This document shows positions 34,513-45,570 of a DNA stretch of 64,000 nt, one piece after another; position 1 is the stretch's first letter, and each line of letters begins with the position of its first letter. The translations under genes and the position numbers were made by a program. Below the pieces are notes generated by a model that saw only the letters and a list, made by a program, of their open reading frames with translations, did no database searches and was not told the origin of the DNA. Source of the stretch: Oscheius dolichura (Eukaryota > Nematoda > Chromadorea > Rhabditida > Rhabditidae). The stretch covers positions 1,798,001-1,862,000 of the forward strand of contig OW051497.1 in the NCBI GenBank assembly GCA_932521035.1. The letters run 5' to 3'.

Positions 34513-34979
34513 AGCGCCGTCAGAACTAAACTAGATCTTAAAATATAAAAGAAAAACGTACTCTGGTTCCGGAATTGGTAAGATAGGTGTTAGATAACGG
34601 GAACTCACTTTTAACCTATTTAACTTTAAAAAATGCTACTGTTTATACGACAAATTTCTCACCGAGCTATGCTATTGCGCCCTATTCGCAAGCTACCTCA
34701 TTCCGTAGGTTAAAGGACTAACATGAGAAATATGATTTCCCTGTCGATTTCTATACAAAGATTTGACAAATTATGCTATAAAAGCGTAGAGATGTGGCTC
34801 TACTTCACAAAACTCGATTTCTTTATATATCTATCTGGCTCCTACCCGTTATCGAATTGCTGTTCTCAACAATGGGCGCGGTTTCCGATAACGAGTACCC
34901 AATGTTGAACAAGGAAACCCTAAATCTAAAAGGCGGAAGAACACGTAGATCTTACTGTTTGGTTTTTAGCAGTTGGAGG

Positions 34980-35189
34980 TGGTGTGAGATGTCATTCGAT
35001 AGCATTTTTTGAGGAGAGCTCCGACATTCAAATTGCTGAAAACCGATTGCGTCGTCCGTTTTCCTAAAAAAACCCGTAAAAGGGATTATGACCGGTAAAC
35101 GACTGGAGAAAGACCAGCGAAAGACCAGCGAAGGATTGTCAGGAAGAACTTGATTTCTCCTTCTTCTTCAGTTCAGCTTCTTCTTCGTC
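34980..35189 (+). repeat. Microprotein leader repeat, copy 3
   Basis: Another copy of the leader block (GATGTCATTCGATAGCATTTTTTGAG, CCGTAAAAGGGATTATGACCGGTAAACGACTGG, TTCTCCTTCTTCTTCAG). It contains a small internal duplication of GAAAGACCAGC. It leads straight into microprotein relic 35190. Confidence 0.7.
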
Positions 35190-35312
35190 ATGGTCCGTTG
35201 CTTTCCCTTTTCTTCTTCTCCTCTTTCTTCTCTCTTCTCTTTCCTTCTTGTAACCGCGACAAGAGAGCCGCCCAGCAGCAGCCCCCTGCTCCTCCTCTTT
35301 AATAAATTTGTT
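35190..35312 (+). pseudogene. Microprotein relic, family member 4
   Basis: Keeps the ATG and a mutated donor (gtccgt in place of gttggt), the T/C-rich intron, and the 3' end of exon 2 (CGAGACAAGAGAGCCGCCC-like, GCAGCAGC, then CCTCCTCTTTAATAAAT) as in member 2. The whole N-terminal coding half and the acceptor have been deleted. It is therefore a dead copy of member 2. Confidence 0.75.
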
Positions 35313-35450
35313 CCTTTCTTTTGTTGTTTCGTTTTTAGTTTGTTTTAGTTGTGCGCTTTAGTTTACTTAGTCTTGTGGCGCTTCTACTTGTCTTCTTGAA
35401 ATGGCTTCTCGTTTCACTTAAACTTTCTTTTATTATGTCCCAATACCAAT

Positions 35451-38400
35451 TTACGCACAATAATGAATAGAATCACAGGGCATCACTTCACAAATATAGT
35501 AATAGCCGTTTCGACAGTCAATTTGCTGCCATTGTGAATTAGAAGTAAGGTACACACATTGTCCACCGCTTCCATCTGGTACTTTTCCTCCAACCCAGGG
35601 TTGGTAACTTCCAGGAATTGTTCCATCTGGCCATTCCCACCCCCCGCTGACTGCATTCCATGTCAATCCAATGTAAAAGACGCTATTGTTTGAGAAAAGC
35701 GCTCTCAAAAAGGCCGTCTTTGCCGAGTCCTCATCAATTGACACGAATCCGTTATAATAATTTGATTTACAGTTATTCCCAGCTCTTGCATAATTGCTCT
35801 CTGCAGCGACTTGAACGTAACAGCCTAAAAGGAAACTAAACATTTCCAGATGAAACAAACCTTTGGTAGGAAACTGTCTGGGACTGGATATTCCATATGG
35901 GTGCAGGTTGTCTCTACAGACACAGTTAGCTAGAAGAAGGTGGTATTCAGTTTGAGGAAGACATACCGTCACACAATCCTAATGCCATGTCTCTGTAGTG
36001 GCTATTCAATGTCGTGGAATAATAGTACCCAGGAGATGCGAGAGAAGCCAGCATAGGAGATTCCAGACCATGAGCCGGAACATAATCTGTAAAACAGGGC
36101 TATTTATTATAGTTTATAAACCCACTAAAAACCATCAAAACTCCGTCTTGTTCCTTAAAAGTCTGGGCAGTTTTATTTGGGGCATTTTCTCCTTCAGGGT
36201 TGAATACCGCAGCCATGACAATAATGACTCTCCTGGCGTTACCCCGGTGATTGGGGCCATTGAACTGAGCAACAGCTGCCTGTATTCCTGCTTCTAAGTT
36301 AGCCAAAGGGTCGTTATTAAAAGGCAAATTGAAGAGGTTGTCAATGTCGTCGTTATCCAAACTTCCAAGAGGGTACAACACATTCGCCGTGTTTCCGTAG
36401 GTGATGATTCCCACCTTACTGTAGTAATTCTACAGATGTCTTGTTGTATTCTAGATAAAGAGAAACCCACAGAAGCGGCGTAACCATTCCTTTGCACGTT
36501 GAATAGCTCCAACATTGTTGCAGCCATTCCCCACATTTCGTCTAGGCCCGTTTCTCCTGTAGAGGCAGACGCATCCATAACAAATATCATATCAACCCAG
36601 GCTGACATTGTGTCACATCTAGGAAGAAGAGAATTATTGTAAAAAGATTAGACTCACTGGCACTGAAGAGTTGACGGTGTGCCGGACGTGGTGGTAGTTG
36701 TGCTCGCTTTATTAAAAGGCAAATATGCGGAGATAAGGTAACTTACGAGTTATTGTAGTAGTTCGAGTAGAAGAGGACGTTGAAACCGTGGTGGGAAGAG
36801 TAGTAGAAGTAGTCCGGGTGGTTGGACCAGTTGGGCCCGTGGTCTCATTTATATTGCCTACAAGTGGGTATAAAAGACGTCAGAGGTTTTAAAATTTAGG
36901 GGGCTGGCCTGGTGCCCTTTAGTTCTATTGTTAAACTCGTTCTTTCGTATATAGACGAATACTCGAGTGTCTCAAGGATGCCAGTTCTTTTAAACAGACA
37001 GGAAACGACAAGGACTGGGACAACAGTGGGGCTGTGCTCAAGATTCTACCTGTGCAATTACGGATAATTGAACTGTCAGCACAACAAAATGTTGAGCTCC
37101 CGTCGTATATACACTCGGCTCCGTCTGGACAAAAGTTTCCAAGGCAATATAAACAAAGGCTATTTTAAAGATTACTTTTCTTACCGCCTATTCCTCCATC
37201 TGCGCAGCAATCAAAAAGTATAATTTTATCGTTATCGCAACAAAACACGTTGCCGTAATCGTTAATACAAGTTGCCCCATCGGGGCACAGTAGTCCTAGG
37301 CAAGCTCCCTCTCCGTGATCTGCGCAATAGGCCGTCTCCTGTCCATTAGCAATAGTGATAAGAAATAAGAAAAATAGCATTATCCGGAGGTGGAAGGAAT
37401 TGGGAAAGCCGGGAGCAGTCAGTTTTTCAAGAAAGAAAGCCGATAACCAAGGGAAGGTTCTGATAACGGGAGCACAATGACGATCGCGGGGGCTTGGTCT
37501 TTATCAGACCGGCTTCTAGCAACTCTTAACACCTGATCGTTCCAATGGGGCAAAATTAGTCATGTGTTTTCGATAATTAGAGAATTGAAGCTTAAAGTGT
37601 GAGACTGATACAAACAAAGGGAAACACGTAGGGGGGAGCGAACGGCTTTCTTTGAAATCTTACATTTCGGATCAATTGAACAAGCCTTGTTGAGAATACA
37701 CCAGTCTAGCTGGTTAGGAGGCTTGTTCAAGTCATTCACGTGGTATACTGTAGCAGGGAAATTAACCTAGAAGACTTCTAGTTCCTGTAGTGACACTCTT
37801 ACCTCAGTAATGAGTGAACCGTCGAGAGCAATAACCGTATAATCAATCTTCATCATATTGAACTTTATATAGTTGGCTGAATTCTGAATATCTGCTATGT
37901 TCCTGAAGCAGTTATTTCATCAGGGTGTAAAGTCTCTCACTTGTTTCCAGTAAACATCACAATATTTGTCAGGAAGTTACCGTAGTGATTGTTTATGGAT
38001 ACCAGAGCATTGTAAAGGGAAGCGGAAGTACTCCCATATTGATCATATTCGTGTTGTAAACCGCTCAGTTGGCCGCAGGCGGTGGTGAGATCATTGGTCG
38101 GCACATAGTCAGCCTCAGGACCGGAACCATACGTAAAGAAAGAGACCTAAAATGTTTCTCCAAGGAGAATTTTTCGAGTTTACGTAGATAGGATTGTGCC
38201 AGTCGGTCCTAGGAAGGATATTGTACCGGGTCCAATTAAATTCAGCCTGTATTTGACTTGTAGAAAGATCTGTAGATGCGTCAATGATGTAAAGAATGAC
38301 AGAGGAACAAAAGACGTAGTCATTCTCTTGGGCAGGACACGGATAGTACTGAGTGTTTACAGTCACTGAAATATGGAAGATTTTAGGAACCGTGACGATG

Positions 38401-38454
38401 ATTCAAACCTAGAATTAGGCTAAAAACAAAAAGGTCAACTAGCCGGTCCGCCAT
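35451..38454 (-). CDS. Lectin gene B: VWA-like, VWA, CLECT, with nested alternative 5' exons
   Basis: Same plan as lectin A. Start 38454 (MADRLVDLFVFSLILG, signal peptide with an intron right after it), a VWA-like domain (ILYIIDASTDLS, then NIVMFTGNK, YTVIALDGSL), the Cys motif SIDPKC, a Thr/Pro linker (NINETTGPTGPTTRTT), a VWA with MIDAS DASAS (FVMDASASTGETGLDEMW), the segment ANCVCRDNLHPYG and a CLECT (FYIGLTWNAVSGGWEWPDGT, CVYLTSNSQWQQIDCRNG) ending CDSIHYCA at 35451. It differs from A, C and D in having a first long intron of about 800 bp (37.66-36.86 kb) that contains a separate signal-peptide and Cys-rich exon pair (37050-37380). Both the N-terminal half and that exon pair end in phase 1, so either can be joined to the linker exon. 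Confidence 0.78.
37050..37380 (-). CDS. Nested signal-peptide Cys-rich exons inside lectin gene B
   Basis: The ATG at 37380 starts MLFFLFLITIANGQETAYC, a strong signal peptide. Exon 1 (37380-37185) continues with a Cys-rich repeat (CLGLLCPDGATCINDYG, FCCDND), and exon 2 (37124-37050), after a TTTGTCCAG acceptor, encodes a second repeat (DGAECIYDG, FCCADS, RNCT). The Cys pattern resembles small nematode CC/EB-type modules. The exon 2 donor (gtagaat) is in phase 1, and joining it to lectin B's linker exon gives a Cys-rich/VWA/CLECT protein. Read without splicing it would end after about 40 more codons. I think it is an alternative promoter and N-terminus for lectin B, but a nested independent gene is possible. 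Confidence 0.6.
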
Positions 38455-38799
38455 GACTTAGAGTGGAGCTGATAAGGGCGTACTAATCTGTCCCTTGTCA
38501 CAATGGAGCATGGTTTTCTTAAAAATATTGGGAGAATAAACTACGAGTTAGGCGTGTCTAGCTCAATATCTCGTTAGGCCTATTTCTATAATCGGTGAAC
38601 TGTACAAAGGTCAGAACATGACATTTATTTCGTATGGGTCAGACTATCTTCGATCTATCTTCAATTCTTGGAGCACAGCGAGTCTCACATTTGTCTGAAT
38701 CACGGTAGGAAATTGTTTAGAAGACCTAGAAGACCCAAAGAACTCAGGAAAGACTGCCTATAATACCTCCTCGTCAAAATAACTCCCTTCTGACATAAT

Positions 38800-39003
38800 G
38801 AGGTAGTGGGAGGTGTCATTCGACAGTATTTTGTATGGGAAACACTGCCAAGAGAAACATTGGAAACGCACAGCGCCGCCCGCATTCCTCAAAAACCCGC
38901 AAAAGGGATTAAGACCGGTAAACGACTGGCGAAAGACCGTCGAAGGATTGTCAAGAAGAACTTTATTTCTTATTCTTCTTCAGTTCAGCCCCGTTTTCAC
39001 CAT
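38800..39003 (+). repeat. Microprotein leader repeat, copy 4
   Basis: Close copy of the leader block, including AAGACCGGTAAACGACTGGCGAAAGACCGTCGAAGGATTGTCAAGAAGAAC-like sequence, then TTCTTCTTCAGTTCAGCCCCGTTTTCACCATC: the ATG has become ATC and no microprotein exon follows, so this copy is dead. Confidence 0.72.
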
Positions 39004-39201
39004 CGTTCTGACGCGGCGAAGCCCTCTGTGTAAACAAATAACTTGCGTGTGACGATCCTCTGTATTTGCCTAACCACCTTTTTGAACTAATCCAGCAACA
39101 ATTTTGAACAAACCATGGAAATGATCCACTTCTTTTAATTACTGCACGACTTCAATAAAAGGAAGGCTCGTACTCATTCGTTTATTATGTCTCAATACAA
39201 T

Positions 39202-41770
39202 TTATGCACAATAATGAACAGAATCGCAGGGCGTCACCTCACAAACATATGGATAGCCATTTCTACAATCAACTGGTTGCCATTGGGAGTTTGAATCGAC
39301 ATAAACACATTGTTGAGAGCTTCCATCTGATGCTTTTCCTCCCACCCACGGTTGATAGCTTCCTGGAGTCGTACCATCCGGCCATTCCCACCTTCTGTCG
39401 ATATTATCGTATGCCAGCCCAATGTAAAACGAGTTGCCACTGGGGAAAAGACCTTTCAAAAAGGTCGTCTTAGCCGAATCCTCGTCAGTCGTCAGTGTAC
39501 CATTATAATAATGTGATTTACAGTTATTGAGGGCTCTTGCGTAGTTACTTTCCGCAAATATATCGGCGTAACAACCTGAAACTGTTATCGAAAATAAGCT
39601 CAAAAGCAAACCTTTAGTGGGAAAGCGTCTCGGAGTGGATAATCCATAGGCATGCAGGTTATCTCTACAAAAGCAATTGGCTAAAAGGGTATTTGTATCA
39701 ATACTGGAAGCAGATATACCGTCACACAATCCCAACGCTATGTCTGTATAATGGCTGTTCAGTGTAGTGGAGAAGAAGTAACCAGGAGATGCCAGTGACG
39801 CCAACATGGGCGACTCTATGCCGTTTTCAGGAACGTAATCTGAACCAGGCCTGCTAGCGCTCCTTCTTAAAACTCACTGAAGACCATTAAAATTCCACCA
39901 TCCTCTTTAATCGTAGTAGCCGTCTTATTTGGAGCATTTGTTCCTTCAGGGTCGAAAGCTGCTGCCATAACAATTATGATCCACCTGGCATTACTCCGAT
40001 GATTAGGACCGTTGAATTGAGCAACGGCAGCCTGTAGCCCCGCTTCCAAATTTGTCATAGGCTCATCATTAAACGGCAGATCAAGGAGATCGTTAATCCT
40101 ATCGTTATCCAGACTGCCAAGGGGATACAATACGTTCGCCGTGTTTCCATAAGTAATAATTCCGACTCTGCTGGTGTATTGCTGAACAAATGGCTTGTAT
40201 GAACTTATTAAAGCTTACAGAAGCGGTATAGCCAGTTTTTTGAACGTTGAATAGCTCCAACATTGTTCCAGCCATTCCCCACATTTCGTCTAGGCCCATC
40301 TCTCCAGTAGAGGCAGAAGCATCCATGACAAACATTATGTCGACCCAAGCTGACATGGTATCACATCTAGAAGAAGGGGATAATCGCAAATAATATGGAG
40401 TACTCACTGGCATTGAAGAGAGGACGAGGCGGGCGTGGCTGTAGATGGTGTACTTGCTGTATGAAACAGAAAGTGAGCAAGAAATGGCTGAGAAACTTAC
40501 ACATTCCTGAAGCACTTGGAGTTGGAGGGGTTGTGGGGCGGGCAGTAGATGGAGTGGCCATTCGGGATGTAGAACGGGTAGAAGGCGTAGGAGGGAATGT
40601 TGGCCCGGTAGGCATGGTCTCATTTATGTTACCTAAAATCTTGTAGAAAAAAAGTTTTGAGAGAAGGAATGAAGGACAGACGACGGAAGATTTGGTCAGA
40701 GGAGATGTGTTTGCCCAGATGTTATGACCTCTCTTTTCTTCTATAAGGGTGACGCACCCGAAGACTTCCCAGAGAGATTTTAGCACCTGCACACACACTG
40801 GGATAGAGAATAACAATTGTCGGCTGAAAATCATTATATGCTCTTAATTTGGGATGGATAATGAGCACATGAAAGAGTTCAACTGATCAAGGAAAGGGAT
40901 AAAGAGGGCTAGGAAAGATCATAGAACCTTCTGAAAAACTGGGATAGGGGTGACAACATCGAGATGACAACAGTCTAAGGCTTACAATTTGGATTCAATC
41001 CGCAAGCGCTCTTGATCACACAGTCCTCCAGATTTTGTGGAGGGTTATTCAGGTCGTTGACGTGATACACGGTCGCAGGAAAAGTAGCCTAAAAATGACT
41101 TCTAGCAGTTATGGTAATACCTCGTCAATGAGAGAACCATTCAGAGCAACCACCGTGAAGCCGACCTGCTTCATATAAACACTTGCATAGAGGGCAGAGT
41201 AGTTAATATCCTCCGTATCTCTAAAGATATTAATTGACCATAAAGTTCTCTCTTACTTGTTACCGGTAAAGATTACAATATTTGTTAGCCACTTACTATA
41301 GTGGCTATTAATGGATGTCAACGTCAGGTAGAGGGAAGCCATTGTAATAGTTGCCTGGTTGTATTCGTACTCTAAATTGCTCAGCTGGTCACATAAGGTA
41401 ATCCGGTTATTATTTGGTAGAAAATCTTGCTCTCCGCCAGCACCATAGGTGAAGAAAACAACCTAAACATCTTGTATTTGGGAATATTTCATATTTTACG
41501 TAATGATACTGGCCCCAATCAATTCCAGGCAGTATTTTATAACGGGAGAAATTGAACTCCGCTCTTATTTGGCTAGCTGAGAGATCCAGAGAGGCGTCAA
41601 TAAGGTAAAGTGTAACGGCAGTGCATGTTGCGTACACTTGTCCTGGAGCAGGGCATGGATAACCTTGAGAGTCTACATTCACTGTAAAAAGAAGCATTAG
41701 GAAAACTAAGACAGTCTCAACCTAGCAACAGACAGAAGAGGAAAAGAACAAGTAGCCGTCGGCTCGTCAT
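39202..41770 (-). CDS. Lectin gene C: VWA-like, VWA, CLECT secreted protein
   Basis: Starts at 41770 (MTSRRLLVLFLFCLLL, signal peptide). The VWA-like domain has LYLIDASLDLSASQ, VFFTYGAGG, NIVIFTGNK and FTVVALNGSLIDE, closed by ACGLNPNC. The linker is INETMPTGPTFPPTPSTRST-type, and the MIDAS VWA has FVMDASASTGEMGLDEMWGM and ARWIIIVMAAAFDPEGT. The Cys segment LANCFCRDNLHAYG precedes the CLECT (FYIGLAYDNIDRRWEWPDGT, CVYVDSNSQWQPVDCRNG), ending CDSVHYCA at 39202. All exons keep frame and no lesion is seen. It is most like A and D by eye. It is presumably co-regulated with the other copies, because the exon-intron layout is the same and the spacer upstream carries the same leader relics. Confidence 0.8.
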
Positions 41771-42022
41771 GGCTTAAGATAGAACTGATAACGACGTTCT
41801 GCTATAAAGGGGTTTATAGGGAAGCATGATATTTCATCAGATTAGGAAGAGCAACTACAACTTAGATGTAGTGTTCTAGGGGCAAGATCGCTCCCAACTG
41901 GCTGTAGGGAATGTAGGACGCCTATTTTTGAAAGGAAACAATATTGAACGCCTCTAGTGTTACTGTAAGACGACGCTTCAAGTCGAAAAATCCTTTTCTG
42001 ACAAAGTGAGGTAGTGTGAGGA

Positions 42023-42090
42023 GTAAAGGAGTCTCGTCTCTTCTTTGTTCTGTTTTGTTTTTACCCTTGTTTCTTTAGTTGTGCGCTTTA
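42023..42090 (+). repeat. 3' UTR relic of a microprotein gene
   Basis: The stretch AGTAAAGGAGTCTCGTCTCTTCTTTGTTCTGTTTTG and on to TTTAGTTGTGCGC nearly matches (one GA/AG difference) the 3' flank of the microprotein gene at 50 kb on the other strand. Nothing of the coding region is left. It marks a further, lost copy between lectin genes C and D. Confidence 0.65.
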
Positions 42091-42427
42091 GTTTAGCTGG
42101 CTGTGCAGTGCGCATTCTGGGCCCCTTGGTTAGGTAGTCCTTGTCTCCCTCTTTAGTTCAGCTGCCTCTCTGTCTTCTTGAATTATTTGCTGCCATTTGA
42201 CATCAAAGTTCAACTGTTTTTATATGAGATTTATGATGTCCTCTCCTATTTGCCCCCACAGGGAACAAATAGTGACGCTGCGAGGATCCTTCGTATTTGC
42301 CTAAACACCTTTTTGAACGAATCCTGGCATGTTTTTGAACAGAAATGCCACACGTTTGTGATATTACTGCCCTGTTCCAGAACAAGGAAACCTCGTGCAC
42401 ATTTGTTTATTATGCCTCAATTAAATT

Positions 42428-44878
42428 TTATGTACAGTAATGAAGAGAATCGCATGGCATCACCTCACAGACATAAGAGTACCCATTCCGGCAATCAACT
42501 GGCTGCCAATGAGAATTAGAATCGAGATAAACACATTGTTGCGCGGCCCCATCCGGGTTTCTTCCGTCTACCCAAGGTTGGTAGCTTCCAGGAGCCGTTC
42601 CATCGGGCCATTCCCACATCCTATCGTTATTATCGTATGTCAGCCCAATGTAGAATGATTTGTTAGTAGGAAAAAGAGATTTCAAGAAGGTCGTCTTCGT
42701 AGAATCTTCGTCAGTCGTCAGTGTACCATTATAATAATGAGATTTACAGTTATTGACGGCTCTTGCATAATTGTTTTCTGCTGTAACGCCTACATAGCAA
42801 CCTAAAAGGTAGGAATTGGAACAGATTGAGGGAAACATACCTTTGGTAGGATATTGTCTCGTATTGGATACTTCATAAGCGTGTAAGTTATCTCTACAGA
42901 AGCAGTTAGCTGAAACGAAGTGTTTACTTGAACCCAGGGAACGCACCGTCGCACAATCCCAGAGCCATGTCTGTGTAATGACTGTCCAGCGTTGTGGAGA
43001 AGAAATAGTCAGGAGATGAGAGAGAGGCCAACATAGGAGAATCCACGCCGTTAGTCGGAACGTAATCTGTAAATCAGTTCAGTTCGTTCCTTTTTGATAA
43101 AACTCACTGAAAACCATTAGAACCCCACCATCTTCTTTAAAAGTATTTGCTGTTTTACTTGGGGCATTTGTCCCAATTGGGTTGAAAGCCGCAGCCATGA
43201 CAATGATGACTTCTCTGGCATTAATTCTGTGATTCGGGTCATTAAATTCGGCAATTGCTGCTTGCAGTCCCGCTTCCAAATTTGTCATAGGATCATTGTT
43301 GAACGGTAAATCGAAGAGCCTGTCAATATCGTCGTTATTCACACTGCCAAGTGGATAAAGAACGTTGGCGCTGTTTCCATACGTAATGATTCCTACTCTA
43401 CTTGTATAATTCTGTAGAACAGTTGTATCCCGGGTTGAAAATAACCTACAGAAGCGGCATAGCCAGTTTTTTGAACATTGAATAACTCCAGCATTGTTGC
43501 AGCCATTCCCCACATTTCATCTAGGCCCATCTCTCCTGTGGAAGCCGAAGCATCGATGACAAATATCATATCGACCCAGGCAGACATCGTGTCACATCTA
43601 GAAGTAAGAGTATAACTAGGGCCGGTTACAGGAACTCACTGGCACTGAAGAGTTGAAGGCGCGCCGGACTGTGGGGTCGTTATTGGGCTTCCTGTATGAA
43701 ACAGTAGGAATTGAGAATGATGTGGCTTACGTGTTGTTGTGGTAGTCCGGGTAGTTGGGATGGAAGGCGTTGTCGGGCGGGTAGTGGGCGGATTAGAAGG
43801 AGTAGGTCTGCTTGTGGAACGGGTAGAAGGCGTAGAAGCGGTCGTTGGAAAGCCAGATGGTGTTTCGTTTATATTGCCTAAAATGCGTCTACTAAACGTG
43901 TTCGCATAACCAGAGCAAGTATTGGGTAAGATCCGTTCTTTGATCAAGTTTCCACATAATGGCTAATGGGGCGCATCCGTTGTTTCAGCTTCTGTTTATC
44001 CCTTTTTAGTTTTTGGCGATCATAGGACTGTACAAACATTGAGATAGAGGTGACAATAACAGGGTGACAATCGTCTAACGCTTACAATTTGGGTCAATTC
44101 CGCAGGCGCTGTTGATAACACACCAGTCGAGATTCTCCGGAGGATTACTCAAGTCATTGACACGATATATTGTAGCTAAGAAATTGTTCTAGAAGCAGTT
44201 TTACCTGCTACTCGTAACTGTTACCTGGTTAAATACGGCACCATCCAGAGCAACCACTGTGAACTTAACCTTTGGCATATAATTTAATACATAGTTACCA
44301 GCATTATGAACATCTAGTAGGTCTCTAAACGAAAGAGACAAATTCAATTAGCCACAGAAATCCCACTTGCTTCCGGAAAATATGACAAGATTTGTTATCA
44401 ACTGGCCGTAATGTTGATTTATGGATACCAAAGCATTATAAAGAGACCCTGCTTGGCTCAGGAAGTTTTCATATTCGTACTGTAAACCACCCAGCTCAAT
44501 ACAGGCGTCAGTAAGATAATTGCTTGGTACATAACCAATTTCATCATTAATTCCGTAAGAAAAAAGCGAGACCTGAAATGTCTTTTTATGAGTAAAATAT
44601 GTTTTTACATAGACATTGCGGTCCCAATCAGTTCCAGGTAGGATTCTATAACGGGTGAAATTGAATTCCGCCTTTATTTGGCGATCAGAAAGATCCAGAG
44701 AGGTGTCAATGAGGTAAAGTATTGTAGCTGAACAGGCAGCGAGTACTTGTCCTGGAGGAGGACAAGAAAAATCGTCAGCCTTCACAGCCACTGGAAAAGG
44801 AAACGTTACAAGACAAAAGACACCCTAACCTAGAATTAGTGTTACGAGAAAATGGAAAAACAGTCTTTTGTTCACCAT
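42428..44878 (-). CDS. Lectin gene D: VWA-like, VWA, CLECT secreted protein
   Basis: Starts at 44878 (MVNKRLFFHFLVTLILG). The VWA-like domain has ILYLIDTSLDLSDRQ, LVIFSGSK and FTVVALDGAVFNQ and ends SACGIDPNC. The linker is NINETPSGFPTTASTPSTRS-type, and the MIDAS VWA has FVIDASASTGEMGLDEMW and REVIIVMAAAFNP. The CLECT has FYIGLTYDNNDRMWEWPDGT and CVYLDSNSHWQPVDCRNG, ending CDSLHYCT at 42428. The splice after the Cys motif (T followed by gtaagc) joins to GCAATATAAACG, making the Cys codon across the junction; this is what fixes the phase-1 boundary also used in gene B. It lacks the nested Cys-rich exons of B. Confidence 0.8.
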
Positions 44879-45570
44879 GACGTAGAATGGAACTGATAAG
44901 GGAGAGCTGATTTCTTCCTTCTCCAAGAAGGCTTTTATAAGCAAGCATGATTTTTCGTGAGATACGAAGGGAAACTACAAATTAGGTGTGGTCGACCAGA
45001 ACATCTGCTTCTTGACCATAGAAACACTCTTCATTTGGTAATGGAAGAGGCTTTTCCTTTGAAATCCAAGATCTTGTTCTATTTCAAAAATCCTCCTTTC
45101 TTGTTTTAGGTTCCCCGAAATCGTGCTATCCATAGTGGGCAAGTACAGCCATAAGATACCCCTTGGAAAAAGCCCCAGATAGATTTGAAATTTTCGACAT
45201 CGGCCGGGAAATAAATACCGGTAAATAACACCGATTCGAAGCTACCTAAACGATGATTGACAAGTATAACTGATGCGTCTACTGTTCGCTCAATTTCTTA
45301 CCTTCTATCTTCCTCGCCCTTCTTTCTTCTTATCGACAGCTTCTGTAAAAACTTCCGTATCAAATAGAGCTGTTTAAATCCTAGGGTTACGTTGGCCTGT
45401 TCATACATCATCGTGGCTTGTTTATACAGGCATAATTGACACCTACGCTTGGTTTCAATTTGTCCCGTGATAAATTATTATCTGTACTTTTCAATTAAAA
45501 TTGCAATATTTTACTGCGTGTTGCGAGGAACCGGTCGCGCTTCATCCTTTTATTGTTACTCTCCCTCGGC
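44879..45570. other. Intergenic, nothing recognised
   Basis: No exons or repeats that I can support between lectin D and the glycosyltransferase. Confidence 0.4.

Noticed and set aside
39234..39440. Second minus-strand frame across the CLECT exon of lectin C
   Set aside because: Out-of-frame shadow; the true frame has the CLECT Cys and WxWPDG motifs.
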